Below, in pieces: positions 28,001-36,419 of a stretch of 64,000 nt of DNA. How positions within the stretch are numbered: position 1 is the stretch's first letter; each line of letters opens with the position of its first letter. Source of the stretch: CBDDCX01 sp965226925. Its GTDB lineage: Bacteria > Gemmatimonadota > Gemmatimonadetes > Longimicrobiales > Gaopeijiaceae. Both the position numbers and the translations under genes were made by a program. Where the stretch lies: positions 186,001 through 250,000 of the forward strand of contig CBDDEN010000008.1 in NCBI GenBank assembly GCA_965226925.1, read 5' to 3'. The notes beneath the pieces were generated by a model that had not been told where the DNA came from, ran no database searches, and worked only from the letters and a program-made list of their open reading frames with translations.

Positions 28001-29131
28001 TCAGTGCAGCGCGAACTTCTGAACGCGGCGACCGGTGGACGCTTCTCCCACGTAGAGATTGCCCCGCGAGTCGACGCTCATTCCGTGAGGACGCAGGAAC
28101 TGGCCCACCTGGCGGCCCCCCCGGCCGAACTCCCCGACCACCTCCAGGTCCGCCCGCCTGAGAATCCAGACCTTGTGGTTCGTACCATCCGCCAGGTACA
28201 GCCACTGCTGCTCCGAGTCCGGTGACAGCCTCATGACGAAGGCCGACCCCGAGGCACGCGTGAGCGGGGCGATGATCTTCTCCGTCACGAACGCGCCGTC
28301 GTGTTCGAACGCTTGAATGCGGTTCCCTCGCCGGTCGGCCACGTAGATCAAGCCGTCGCCCGACCCGATGAGGCCGTGCACCGTAGAGAACTCGCGGGGC
28401 GGCGGTCCGGCCGGATCGCGGTCCCCGAAGTCGTAGTCGTCGTTTGGTGCTTCGCCGTAGGCACCCCAATGTCGAAGGTAGTTGCCGGTATCACCCTCGT
28501 AGACGATCACACGGCGGTTCCGGTAGCCGTCGGCGACGTACACCTCATTGCTCTGGGGGTCTACCCAGATGCCCGCCGGGCCTCCGAGGAGATCAGGGTC
28601 GTTGCTGCCTCCGTTCACGTCATACACGCCGAGGGTCATCACCAACTCACCCGAGCGCGTGAACTTCATGACGCGGTGATGGCGGTAGGTGCCGACCCAA
28701 ACGAAGTCGTTGTGATCGACGGACAACCCGTGGGCGTTCCTGGGAAACTCCGACACGTCCTGCGTCGCGGGGTCTCCCCACCCCTGGACGACGTTCCCCT
28801 CGGTGTCGAACTCGATCACGACCGGGGCCGGCACGCAGCACGTCCCGAGGGGAGGCTCCTGCACCGCGGACGTCTCTTCCGGAGTCAGCGTCTCGGGGAG
28901 GTGGGTCACCCACACATGGTCCGACGCGTCGACGAAGACCGCGGTCACGGCTCCCAGAATCCACTTGTCGGGCATCTCCCGCGGCCAGGAGGGGTCGACC
29001 TCGAAGCTGGGCACGGCCCCGGCGGCTACTCCGGCCGCCGCCCCTTCATCGGCCGTCTCCGGTACGCACCCGACCAGGGTCGGCAGAAACGCCAGGGGCG
29101 ACACGAGCGCGAGGCTCGGGCGGGATTCCAC
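28001..29131 (-). CDS. NHL-repeat beta-propeller lipoprotein
   Basis: The product has 376 residues from GTG 29131, eight bases after the stop of the methyltransferase. The signal sequence ends in the lipobox LVGC. Residues about 45-370 carry five or six NHL-type repeats (NAHGLSVDHNDFVWVGTYRHHRVMKF; GIWVDPQSNEVYVAD; HGMSVDSRGNLYVGE), like the peptidyl-amidoglycolate lyase group. It probably is a surface or periplasmic propeller that binds a ligand; enzyme activity cannot be claimed. Confidence 0.8.
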   Translation of the reverse strand: MESRPSLALVSPLAFLPTLVGCVPETADEGAAAGVAAGAVPSFEVDPSWPREMPDKWILGAVTAVFVDASDHVWVTHLPETLTPEETSAVQEPPLGTCCVPAPVVIEFDTEGNVVQGWGDPATQDVSEFPRNAHGLSVDHNDFVWVGTYRHHRVMKFTRSGELVMTLGVYDVNGGSNDPDLLGGPAGIWVDPQSNEVYVADGYRNRRVIVYEGDTGNYLRHWGAYGEAPNDDYDFGDRDPAGPPPREFSTVHGLIGSGDGLIYVADRRGNRIQAFEHDGAFVTEKIIAPLTRASGSAFVMRLSPDSEQQWLYLADGTNHKVWILRRADLEVVGEFGRGGRQVGQFLRPHGMSVDSRGNLYVGEASTGRRVQKFALH

Positions 29132-29138
29132 GACCGGC

Positions 29139-29930
29139 CTACGCCTCCACGGCTTTCTGGGAGGTCATCAAGACCGCCTTGACTCCGTAGGCCTCGGCTG
29201 AGTTCTGCGTGGATTCTTTACGAAACCGGAAGCGCGGGACCACGGCAGACCTCACACGGCTGAACCCCGACTCCTCCAGAAGCCTGAACATCTCTCCCTC
29301 CAGGAGAGCGCCTCCGATTCACGCCGCCCAGAGCTTAGGGTCGTTGACGATGTCCTGGGAGAGCTGCTTGCCGCTGACGATGTCCGTAATCGAGATGCGT
29401 CCTCCGGGCTTCAGGACACGGAAGATCTCCTCCATCACACGACGCTTTCTGAACGACAGGTTGATGACCCCGTTGGAGATGACCACGTCCACCGAATCGG
29501 CCGGCAGAGGAAGCTCCTCCATCCTACCTTCGTGGCACTCCATTTCCGAGCCGGTGGCCGCAACGTGTGCTTGGGCCTTCAAGCACATCGCGGGGTTGAG
29601 ATCGATGCCGATCACCTTTCCCGTGGGCCCCACACCCCATGAGGAGATAATCGCGTCGAGTCCGGCGCCACTCCCCAGATCCAAGACCGTTTCGCCCGGC
29701 TGAAGGTTGCTGCGAAGGTGCGGGTTGCCGACCCCGGCAAAGGAGTCGACGGCACCGGTCGGGGCCTTGTCGAGCCACGCCGCCGGATACTCGAAGAGTT
29801 CGGCCGCCTGTCGGCCATGGAAGAAGTGGAATTCACCCTCCGGATTGTCGGCCACATCCTGATACATGCGGACGATCTCGTCCTTGAGGAATCCCTCGAG
29901 CGAGGCTTGGGCTTCGGCGGCGTCTGACAT
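29139..29930 (-). CDS. ArsM-like SAM methyltransferase, probable selenoprotein (Sec204)
   Basis: ATG 29930 opens a class I methyltransferase with VLDLGSGAGLDAI (motif I), VIGIDLNP and FRVLKPGGRISITDIVSG. The frame meets TGA at 29319-29321, in LWAA-TGA-IGGALL. In ArsM-like enzymes this spot is a conserved Cys (compare LWSGCVSGAL in the protein at 49434). Read as Sec204, the frame runs on for 59 residues in family-like sequence (LLEESGFSRV, then YGVKAVLMTSQKA) to TAG 29139, eight bases before the next gene. A SECIS-like hairpin follows the TGA. The other ArsM arsenic-binding Cys (ISNC) is Gly here, so the substrate may not be arsenite. Confidence 0.8.
29292..29321 (-). promoter_or_regulatory. 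Sec TGA codon and SECIS-like hairpin in the methyltransferase gene
   Basis: On the minus strand, TGA (29321-29319) is followed after 10 bases by CTCTCC (29308-29303), loop TGGAG, and GGAGAG (29297-29292), a perfect six-base stem. The loop starts 16 bases after the codon and carries two Gs, at the short limit of bacterial SECIS spacing. Confidence 0.55.
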
Positions 29931-30151
29931 GGCGGTCTCTGTGGGGCCGACAGCGGAAATCGGTGCACGCCACGCTACGCTTCGGCCCGTTCGCGAGCAA
30001 GGTGTAGAACGGGGGCCAGGTTTGTAGAAAGACGCCGAGCGGATCTTCAGAGGGGTGGGGCTCGAGGGGCGCCACTGGCGCTTCGGGTAGGGGTCGGTCG
30101 ATCTTCTCCCCCGTCCCGCGAGCAGGAACCCCAACTCCCGGCGGTAGAGAC

Positions 30152-31321
30152 ATGGCACGAGATCCAGACGGGCAAAGCCCCGGCCGCGAGCCGGCCGACG
30201 CCACCGTGCTGGCACAGGCGGGACACGCCGTCGATGAAGCGACCGGCGCCGTGGTGCCTCCCCTCCACATGTCGACCACCTACGCGCGTGACGCCGACAA
30301 CGAGCTGATCGGGAACTACATCTACTCGCGTTATTCGAACCCGACCGTCGAGCACGCGGAGAGGCTGCTGGCCGGACTCGAAGGAGGGGCCGACGCCATG
30401 CTGTTCGCGTCGGGACTGGCTGCCGTTGCGGCCGTGTTCGAGACAGTCGAGGGCGGGAGGCACGTGGTAGCGCCGAGTATCATGTATCACGGCGCCCAAG
30501 ACTGGCTCCGCCGGATCGAGGAGCGCAGGGGTATCTGCCTCACCCTGTTCGACGCCACCGATCCCCCAGCGCTCGGCGAAGCGCTTCGGCCGGGCGAGAC
30601 CTCCATCGTCTGGATCGAGACACCCGTCAATCCGACGTGGGACGTCATCGACATCCGCGCTGCGGCCGATCGGGCACACGAGGCGGGTGCTATCCTGGCC
30701 GTCGACAGCACGGTCGCCTCTCCCATCACCACACGGGCCCTCGAACTCGGCGCCGACCTGGTCTTCCATTCGGCCACCAAGTACCTGAACGGCCACTCGG
30801 ACGTCTTGGCGGGAGTCCTCATAACCTCCCGTGCGAACGCGCTGTGGGAGGATCTCCAGCTGATTCGCAGACTCAGCGGTGGAGTTCTGGGCGCGCACGA
30901 CGCCTGGATGCTCATCCGGGGCCTGCGCACCCTCCCCCTCCGCTTCGAGCGCGCCTCACGCAACGCCTTGCAGATCGCCCGTCATCTGGAGGGGCACCCG
31001 GGGCTGGAGGCCGTGCTCTACCCGGGGCTCGAGAGTCACCCCGGCCACGATGTTGCCCGGCGGCAGATGACCAACGGATTCGGAGCCCTCTTGTCGATCT
31101 TGGTGAAGGGCGGGGCCGAAGAGGCTCTGGCCTTCGTCGGCCGACTCGGCGTCTTCGTGCGAGCGACGTCGTTGGGCGGCGTAGAGAGCCTCGTGGAGCA
31201 TCGAGCATCCGTGGAGGGCCCCCACAGCCAGGTGCCTCCCAACCTCGTGAGGCTCTCGGTCGGGATCGAGGATGCCGCCGATCTGATCGCGGACCTGGCC
31301 CGGGCTTTGTCCGAGGATTGA
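30152..31321 (+). CDS. Cys/Met-metabolism PLP enzyme (cystathionine gamma-lyase / methionine gamma-lyase type)
   Basis: The product has 389 residues from ATG 30152. It is a fold-type I PLP enzyme with the Cys/Met signature: Tyr in YIYSRYSNPT, ASGLAAV, DSTVASP and the Schiff-base Lys210 in HSATKYLNGHSD, then SLGGVESL and a normal SVGIED ending. It would split or join cysteine, homocysteine or methionine derivatives; gamma-lyase and gamma-synthase forms cannot be separated by eye. It converges on the ATP-grasp gene, whose leader senses Cys, which is suggestive. Confidence 0.85.
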   Translation: MARDPDGQSPGREPADATVLAQAGHAVDEATGAVVPPLHMSTTYARDADNELIGNYIYSRYSNPTVEHAERLLAGLEGGADAMLFASGLAAVAAVFETVEGGRHVVAPSIMYHGAQDWLRRIEERRGICLTLFDATDPPALGEALRPGETSIVWIETPVNPTWDVIDIRAAADRAHEAGAILAVDSTVASPITTRALELGADLVFHSATKYLNGHSDVLAGVLITSRANALWEDLQLIRRLSGGVLGAHDAWMLIRGLRTLPLRFERASRNALQIARHLEGHPGLEAVLYPGLESHPGHDVARRQMTNGFGALLSILVKGGAEEALAFVGRLGVFVRATSLGGVESLVEHRASVEGPHSQVPPNLVRLSVGIEDAADLIADLARALSED

Positions 31322-31438
31322 CGATCGGAGGTCGGACCTCAGAACCGACGACCGGGGCCTTCAATTCCAGTACCAGCGCCTTTTCCGGCGACTCCTCGAA
31401 CGAGCACGGAGAAACCGAGTAGGGCCACGGGAATTCCC

Positions 31439-32401
31439 TCAGCAGGCGACACGCCGGCGCCGTTGTCCAGACACCGCGAGTCGGCGCACATATCGCGCGA
31501 CCTCCCGCATGCCGTCGATCCCCAGTCGAGAGCCCAACGCCTGGTTGTAGTTCGTGGTACCGTTGACGTCATACGTAAAGCGTTGCCCGTCGGCGTCTTC
31601 CACGAACTCGATTCCGGCGATCTCGATTCCCTCTTCATTGCAGAGTTGGATGTACTGCTTCACGAGAGGATCGGCACCGGTGATCGGAGAGGGACTGAAC
31701 AAGCCCGTCCCACCGCGCTCAGAGGCCTCTTCCGTCGGATTGCAGGCATCCGAGGGACAAAGCTCGAAGCCCTCGACCGTGGAGCTGCGCATGGCGAAGA
31801 GGAACCGGCCACCCACGATCTCGACCCTGGTGATGAAGGCCTGCCGGGCCGCGATATACTGCTGGAGTATCATTCGCGCGCCGGGCCCTGCGTCGAAGCC
31901 CTCGGCATCCAGATGGAATTCGAGCTCACTCACGTTCTGGAAGAGCCGGATGCCCAAGCCCTTCCCACCCTGGTCGTGCTTGGTGATGAAGGGGCCCGTG
32001 AACGTGCGAGCGGCTTCGAGCAGGTGATTCCTACCCACGGCCAGTACCGTACGGGGCGTCTTGATCCCGTGTCGGCGCAACGCGAGGTCCTGCCGGAGCT
32101 TGCTCATCTCGAGTTCGAAGGCACAAAGCCCGTTGACGACCCGGCGGCCGTGCGACTCCAACCAATACAGAAGCTGACGGCCTAGCTCCACCGTGTGGAC
32201 GTGGCCACGTGTGTGCGACGAGGGGCTGATACGGTTGATCCAGATGCCGTCCGGTGGGGTCGTCGACGGGTCGATGCTACCCTCGTTGACATGGACGAGT
32301 CGGACCAGGAAGCCCTCGTTCTCGAGCGCCTCCTGGAGAGGTGGAATCCAAGCGGGGTTCTCGTAAAGGACATGTATCTTTGGCAGGACGGGGCTGACCA
32401 T
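31439..32401 (-). CDS. ATP-grasp ligase, RimK/glutathione-synthetase-like
   Basis: The product has 320 residues from ATG 32401, with GGAGAG upstream. It shows the ATP-grasp plan: an N-terminal pre-ATP domain, Lys in GPFITKHDQGGKGLG (glycine-rich loop), and the metal-binding end EIAGIEFVEDADG to DVNGTTNYN. The order resembles RimK-type alpha-L-glutamate ligases and bacterial glutathione synthetases, which join an amino group to a carboxyl group. Two features upstream, a polycysteine leader ORF and a terminator hairpin, suggest it is induced when Cys is short, so Cys or a Cys-containing peptide may be a substrate. The exact reaction is unknown. Confidence 0.7.
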   Translation of the reverse strand: MVSPVLPKIHVLYENPAWIPPLQEALENEGFLVRLVHVNEGSIDPSTTPPDGIWINRISPSSHTRGHVHTVELGRQLLYWLESHGRRVVNGLCAFELEMSKLRQDLALRRHGIKTPRTVLAVGRNHLLEAARTFTGPFITKHDQGGKGLGIRLFQNVSELEFHLDAEGFDAGPGARMILQQYIAARQAFITRVEIVGGRFLFAMRSSTVEGFELCPSDACNPTEEASERGGTGLFSPSPITGADPLVKQYIQLCNEEGIEIAGIEFVEDADGQRFTYDVNGTTNYNQALGSRLGIDGMREVARYVRRLAVSGQRRRRVAC

Positions 32402-32451
32402 TGCTGTTCTCTCCGATGGGGCGAGGCCAGACCGAAGGGGCGGGCAACAAA

Positions 32452-32480
32452 AACCGCCCGGATCGTCTGACCGGGCGGTT
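32452..32480 (-). terminator. Attenuator terminator before the ATP-grasp gene
   Basis: On the minus strand AACCGCCCGG and CCGGGCGGTT make a perfect ten-base stem with a nine-base loop, followed by TTTGTT. It lies between the leader ORF stop (32513) and the ligase start (32401). Its left arm (32471-32477) could instead pair with CCGGGTG at 32519-32525 inside the end of the leader ORF, which would undo the terminator. Confidence 0.7.
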
Positions 32481-32512
32481 CGAAAGCGGCTCTGAACTTT
32501 GTATTCAGCGCA

Positions 32513-32611
32513 TCAACACACCCGGGTCCACGCGGTACACGGACAACAACACCTACAGGTGCAGGTCGCTCCGTGGGCGTGGAGGGAGGGGATGTCAGAT
32601 GCGTAGATCAT
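32513..32611 (-). CDS. Polycysteine leader peptide (candidate Cys attenuator uORF)
   Basis: A 32-residue ORF from ATG 32611 ends in TCTCRCCCPCTAWTRVC, with seven Cys in its last 16 residues including three in a row (32543-32551). It ends 33 bases before a strong terminator hairpin. No clear ribosome site is visible; a GTG further up in frame is also possible. Polycysteine leader ORFs are known Cys sensors in mycobacteria: ribosomes stalled at Cys codons let the downstream RNA escape termination. A Cys-rich RiPP precursor acted on by the ATP-grasp enzyme is the main alternative. Confidence 0.5.
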   Translation of the reverse strand: MIYASDIPSLHAHGATCTCRCCCPCTAWTRVC

Positions 32612-32838
32612 GTCTGAAGAAGATGTCACCGAATGCTCGAACGGGGCAACCCCGGAACGGAGCGACGTCAGGCCGTATCGAGAGTCGCCGGGCCCGCCCG
32701 GACCTCTACCCATCCCGAGTCTCGGCCATCGCGTCGTCCACCGACTGCGGAGACGGCGACTATACCGAACAAATCCCGCAGATACAAATCTCACGTCCTG
32801 CCACTCCCGCCAACCGATCGCGTTCCATATCATCTTCC

Positions 32839-33288
32839 ATGGCCCGAGCCCCCCGTCCGTTTCCCGTGCGCACCGCCCACCTGGCCTCATCCGCCCTTCT
32901 GCTGACGTCGTGTTTCGGAGACGTCGCCGATGATCCTGCGGGGGAGTCCCCGACGGATGAGGTGACCCAAGTGAGCGAGGTCCGGGTCGATACGGTGCGC
33001 GTGACTCTCGACGAATACTCCATCCGAATGCCCGGCACACTCCCCGCCGGAAGGACCGTGCTACGGCTGGAGAGCCGGGGCTTCGAGGAGCACAACCTCT
33101 TCTTCGTACGGAACGACTCCGATTCGGTCGTCTGGGAGACGGCGCGCCGGCTGAGCCCGTACGAGACGCGCACCGTGACCGTGGACCTAGTGCCCGGCGA
33201 CTACACCGTCGTGTGCGACTTCTCCGGGCACCAAGGCCGGGGGATGTTCATGGACCTCACCGTCGAACCAGTGTCGCCTCCCCAATAG
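32839..33288 (+). CDS. Cupredoxin-like lipoprotein
   Basis: The product has 149 residues from ATG 32839, with a signal sequence ending in the lipobox LTSC. A single cupredoxin beta-sandwich follows: His85 in EEHNLFF, and Cys126-x4-His131-x4-Met136 (YTVVCDFSGHQGRGM), a complete type 1 copper set. It would carry electrons or copper in the periplasm. It is divergent from the leader ORF and overlaps the end of the DUF1028 gene by 32 bases on the other strand. Confidence 0.85.
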   Translation: MARAPRPFPVRTAHLASSALLLTSCFGDVADDPAGESPTDEVTQVSEVRVDTVRVTLDEYSIRMPGTLPAGRTVLRLESRGFEEHNLFFVRNDSDSVVWETARRLSPYETRTVTVDLVPGDYTVVCDFSGHQGRGMFMDLTVEPVSPPQ

Positions 33289-34300
33289 CCGCCCGGACCT
33301 GCCTCGTCTTGCCCGCAGCTTCGATCGCTCGCCAGACGTGCTCGATGAAGTGCCCGTCCACCAGCCCCGCGGTGCGCGTCGAGAGACCCTCCGCTTCGCG
33401 AAACGCGTCGACCGCGTCGACCAGATCGGCCGTGTAACTCCGCGATGCGTCGTCGAGCGGGATCTCGGCGACCTCGGCACGATAATGGCCAACCGCGTGG
33501 AGCATCACCCGGAGCTGCCATACGTCGTTACCCTCGAATCGCCGGAGTTCCCGATATCCCAAGCTCTGCGAAATGGAGTTCCACACCCTGCGCAGCTCGG
33601 CGACCGGCGTGGGGTGCTCGCACACGTTGATGTCCGTGGTGACCTGATCGGGGCGCCGCGAGTTCCCGGGGCGCGGGTCGGCGACGACCACCGCGGCAGA
33701 CTGCAGACGACCGGACCGGCTGTCTCCTCCCTCGGCCTGACCCGAGGCCAAGGCCGCGATCAATCGATCCGAGAGGTGCCGCCCACTACCCTCGGTGTCC
33801 TCGAAGCTGCGGGCGACCGCGTCCACCACCTCCGGGCCCACCAAGATGTTGCCCTGAGTCACGTAGTTGGGACCTTCGCGATGTCCCGCCCAAGCGCTGG
33901 TCCCGGCCCCGGTATGCTGAGCTCGTGAGCCGTCCGAGGAGATGACGCCCACCTGCCGCTGGGCGGATCCCGAGTCGGCCGCCACCGCGCGCGACCGCGC
34001 CTCGTTCGCACTCATTCCCTCGGCGATGAAATCGAGAAGCTCGTTGCCGTATGCCACCCTCGTGCTGGCCTGAGTGGCCACGGCACCGACGCCCGCACGC
34101 ACCCACGGAACGCCGTTCCCGACACAAGGCACTCGGGTCGTGACCGCAACCCCGGACTCACCGGTTTCGCGATCGATGGCGGCAATGGAAAAGGTGGAGA
34201 AGTACAGATCTGTGCCCCACTCCACCGGCTCCTGCGCGGACACGACGCCGACCGTGGCCAGCAAGGTGACAGAGACCGCTAAGTACGAGCGCTGGAACAT
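33257..34300 (-). CDS. Secreted DUF1028 (Ntn-hydrolase-like) protein
   Basis: The product has 347 residues from ATG 34300, with a signal peptide ending in VVSAQ. The start of the mature domain, YFSTFSIAAIDRETGESGVAV, and the later NILVGPEVV match DUF1028, a family thought to have an Ntn-hydrolase fold. A C-terminal peptidoglycan-binding-like region is seen in some members; here residues about 265-347 are helical and unassigned. Confidence 0.8.
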   Translation of the reverse strand: MFQRSYLAVSVTLLATVGVVSAQEPVEWGTDLYFSTFSIAAIDRETGESGVAVTTRVPCVGNGVPWVRAGVGAVATQASTRVAYGNELLDFIAEGMSANEARSRAVAADSGSAQRQVGVISSDGSRAQHTGAGTSAWAGHREGPNYVTQGNILVGPEVVDAVARSFEDTEGSGRHLSDRLIAALASGQAEGGDSRSGRLQSAAVVVADPRPGNSRRPDQVTTDINVCEHPTPVAELRRVWNSISQSLGYRELRRFEGNDVWQLRVMLHAVGHYRAEVAEIPLDDASRSYTADLVDAVDAFREAEGLSTRTAGLVDGHFIEHVWRAIEAAGKTRQVRAAIGEATLVRR

Positions 34301-34341
34301 GGAATCCCCTGAGTGGCAAGGAGGGAACCGGCGGAACACCA

Positions 34342-34923
34342 CTACATGTGAAGGTGTGCCAACGCCCCCTTGGCCTGCTCGGTGGCCACGTCGGCATGGC
34401 CCATTCCCCCGTGATCCACGGCACCCTTGAAGCCGTCAACCGCCATCTGGATGTGCGGATCGGCCATCAGCTTCAACGCCGCCTCGGCGTGAGCCAGGGC
34501 CTGCTTCGCATGCTGGACGAGCACGTCCGCATGGCCCATGTCACCATGGCGTACGGCTTCCTGCCCGTGCTGCATTGCCTGAGCGACATGACCGGCGACC
34601 TTGAGATGCTCGAGGGCCTCCCTGGTCTTGCCCGTCGCCACGTCGGCATGGCCCATGTTGCCGTGATTCACGGCCTCCTTCAGGCTCGCCACCGCCTTGG
34701 TGGCGTGCGGATTGGGCATGCCCACCAGGGCCGCTTCCGCATGGGTCAACGCTTGCGTCGCATGCTGGACGAGCACGTCGGCGTGCCCCCTGCCGCCATG
34801 ATTGGCGGCCTGCTCCGCATGCTCCGTGGCTTGAGCGAGGTGGTCGCTCTGCGCCCACGCTGCCTGACTGGCAACGACGACGGCAAGAGCCGCGATAAAG
34901 CTGGTCTTCGAAGTGCGCGTCAT
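34342..34923 (-). CDS. SmbP-like His-rich metal-binding protein
   Basis: The product has 193 residues from ATG 34923 and a signal peptide ending in AWAQ. The mature protein holds 21 His and four imperfect copies of a helical unit (GHADVLVQHA, then ALTHAEAAL). This is the pattern of the small metal-binding protein SmbP, a periplasmic helical bundle that binds many Cu or other divalent ions. It is about twice the usual SmbP length, as if duplicated. The cupredoxin nearby suggests copper handling. Confidence 0.8.
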   Translation of the reverse strand: MTRTSKTSFIAALAVVVASQAAWAQSDHLAQATEHAEQAANHGGRGHADVLVQHATQALTHAEAALVGMPNPHATKAVASLKEAVNHGNMGHADVATGKTREALEHLKVAGHVAQAMQHGQEAVRHGDMGHADVLVQHAKQALAHAEAALKLMADPHIQMAVDGFKGAVDHGGMGHADVATEQAKGALAHLHM

Positions 34924-35025
34924 GACTCGCTCCTTGACTCGAGATCCGTGGACGGGCGGGTAAGCTACGAGCCACCGGCTCGACTGACCAGTTTTGAGAC
35001 GCGCCCCGCCCAGTGGTCGACGGGG

Positions 35026-36240
35026 TCAGTCGGCCTTCAACACCCTGATCGGGTCCACACGCGTCGCTCGAATCGCGGGGATCATGCCCGCCGCCAGAGT
35101 AGCGGCCGCCATGACGGCCGCGGTGAGGAAAAACGTGCCCGGATCGGCGGCCCGCACTCCATAGAGCAAGCCCTCCAACAGGCGAGTGGCCGCAAGCGCT
35201 CCCACCGCGCCCAGCACGATCCCCATGATGGCCAAACGCAGACTCCAGCGGAGTACCAGCGTGTGGATGGAGGTTCCACCCGCTCCCAGCGCGATCCGAA
35301 TACCCATTTCGCGGAGTCTGGTGCTGACGCTATACGACACCACCCCGTACAACCCGACCACGGACAGCAGGAGCGCAACCATGGCGAACCCGGTGAGGAG
35401 GGTGGTCGTGAAGCGATCCGCGGCCAGTGACTCGCCAACCCATTCGGTCATCGGCTGAATGCGGGCTACGGCCATGGAAGGGTCGACGGCCGCGATCTCC
35501 CGTCGAACGGGACCGACCAGCGCCGTCGGGTCGACCCTGGTCCGGACCACCGTGAACATGAAGCCGGACGATACCTGGTAGAACGGCACGTACATGGCGT
35601 TCCGACTCTCGGCTCGGATTCCGAAGTTCTTGATGTCACGCACCACCCCCACGATCTCCCGCCAGTTGGGGTCGCCGGGGTCGTTCACATTGATGCGCTT
35701 CCCCACGGCTTCGCCCCCGTAGAAGTCGTCGGACAAGGTCTGGTTGACGATGACCACCTGAGGTTGGTCGTCCGCGTCGGCCGCCGTGAACTCGCGCCCG
35801 GCTACGAGCTCGAGGCTCATGGCGTCGAAGTAGTCCGGCGTGATGCGCCGGAACCAGACCGCGTTTTCCTGCCCCGGCTCCGGTATCGGATCCCCTTCCA
35901 CGGTAAACGTCACATCACCGTCCTGGCCGGCGAGTGGCAAATTGGTGACCGATCCCACCGCCTCCACCCCCGGGAGCGCCGCCAGCCGCTCCTCGAGCGG
36001 GCGCATGAAGGCGTGCCTCGCCGCCGCATCGGGATAGCGAGCACGTGGCATCTGCGTCTGCAAGGTCAACACGCCCGCCGGCTCGAACCCTAGGTCGACG
36101 TCCTGTAGGTTCTGGAAGCTGCGGATGAGCAGTCCTGCACCGACCAGGAGAATCAGGGCGAGAGCGACCTGGCCGATGACCAGGGCATTCCTCAGGCGTC
36201 CCGACTGGACACCCCACACGCCTCCCCCTCCTTCGCGGAG
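35026..36240 (-). pseudogene. ADOP permease, C-terminal half only
   Basis: The frame holds the second half of an ADOP permease: LREGGGG, the helix LVIGQVALALILLVGAGLLI, the periplasmic MacB domain, and the closing helices to RATRVDPIRVLKAD. The N-terminal half (about 400 residues) is missing. At 36232-36245 it meets the end of a plus-strand DUF885 gene. A single deletion removing both 5' halves and the promoter between them explains this. Confidence 0.8.
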
Positions 36241-36419
36241 CGTTCGACTTGCGGACGTTCCACGACGAGTTCCTTTCCTACGGCTCGATTCCGGTGTCCC
36301 TGATCGGCGCCGATATGAAGTCGAAGACCGCCGACGCCGCAGCGGCCGACCGGGGCGCAGGCCCACGTCATGGGGCAGGGCCCGTGAGAGAGGGAGATGG
36401 AGCGAACAACCATGAGTGA
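36237..36419 (+). pseudogene. DUF885 (carboxypeptidase-like) gene, 3' remnant
   Basis: The frame reads GAFDLRTFHDEFLSYGSIPV and on to TGA 36417-36419. This is the typical last helix of DUF885 proteins (about 600 residues), which end in a FHD...L-S-x-G-x-I/L-P pattern. The rest is absent. Its stop overlaps the Gfo/Idh start by 8 bases, so the two were an operon. Confidence 0.55.

Noticed and set aside
32612..33040. Extension of the polycysteine ORF further upstream on the minus strand
   Set aside because: It would lie opposite the cupredoxin gene and has no start or composition of a real gene; only the part from 32611 has a logic of its own.
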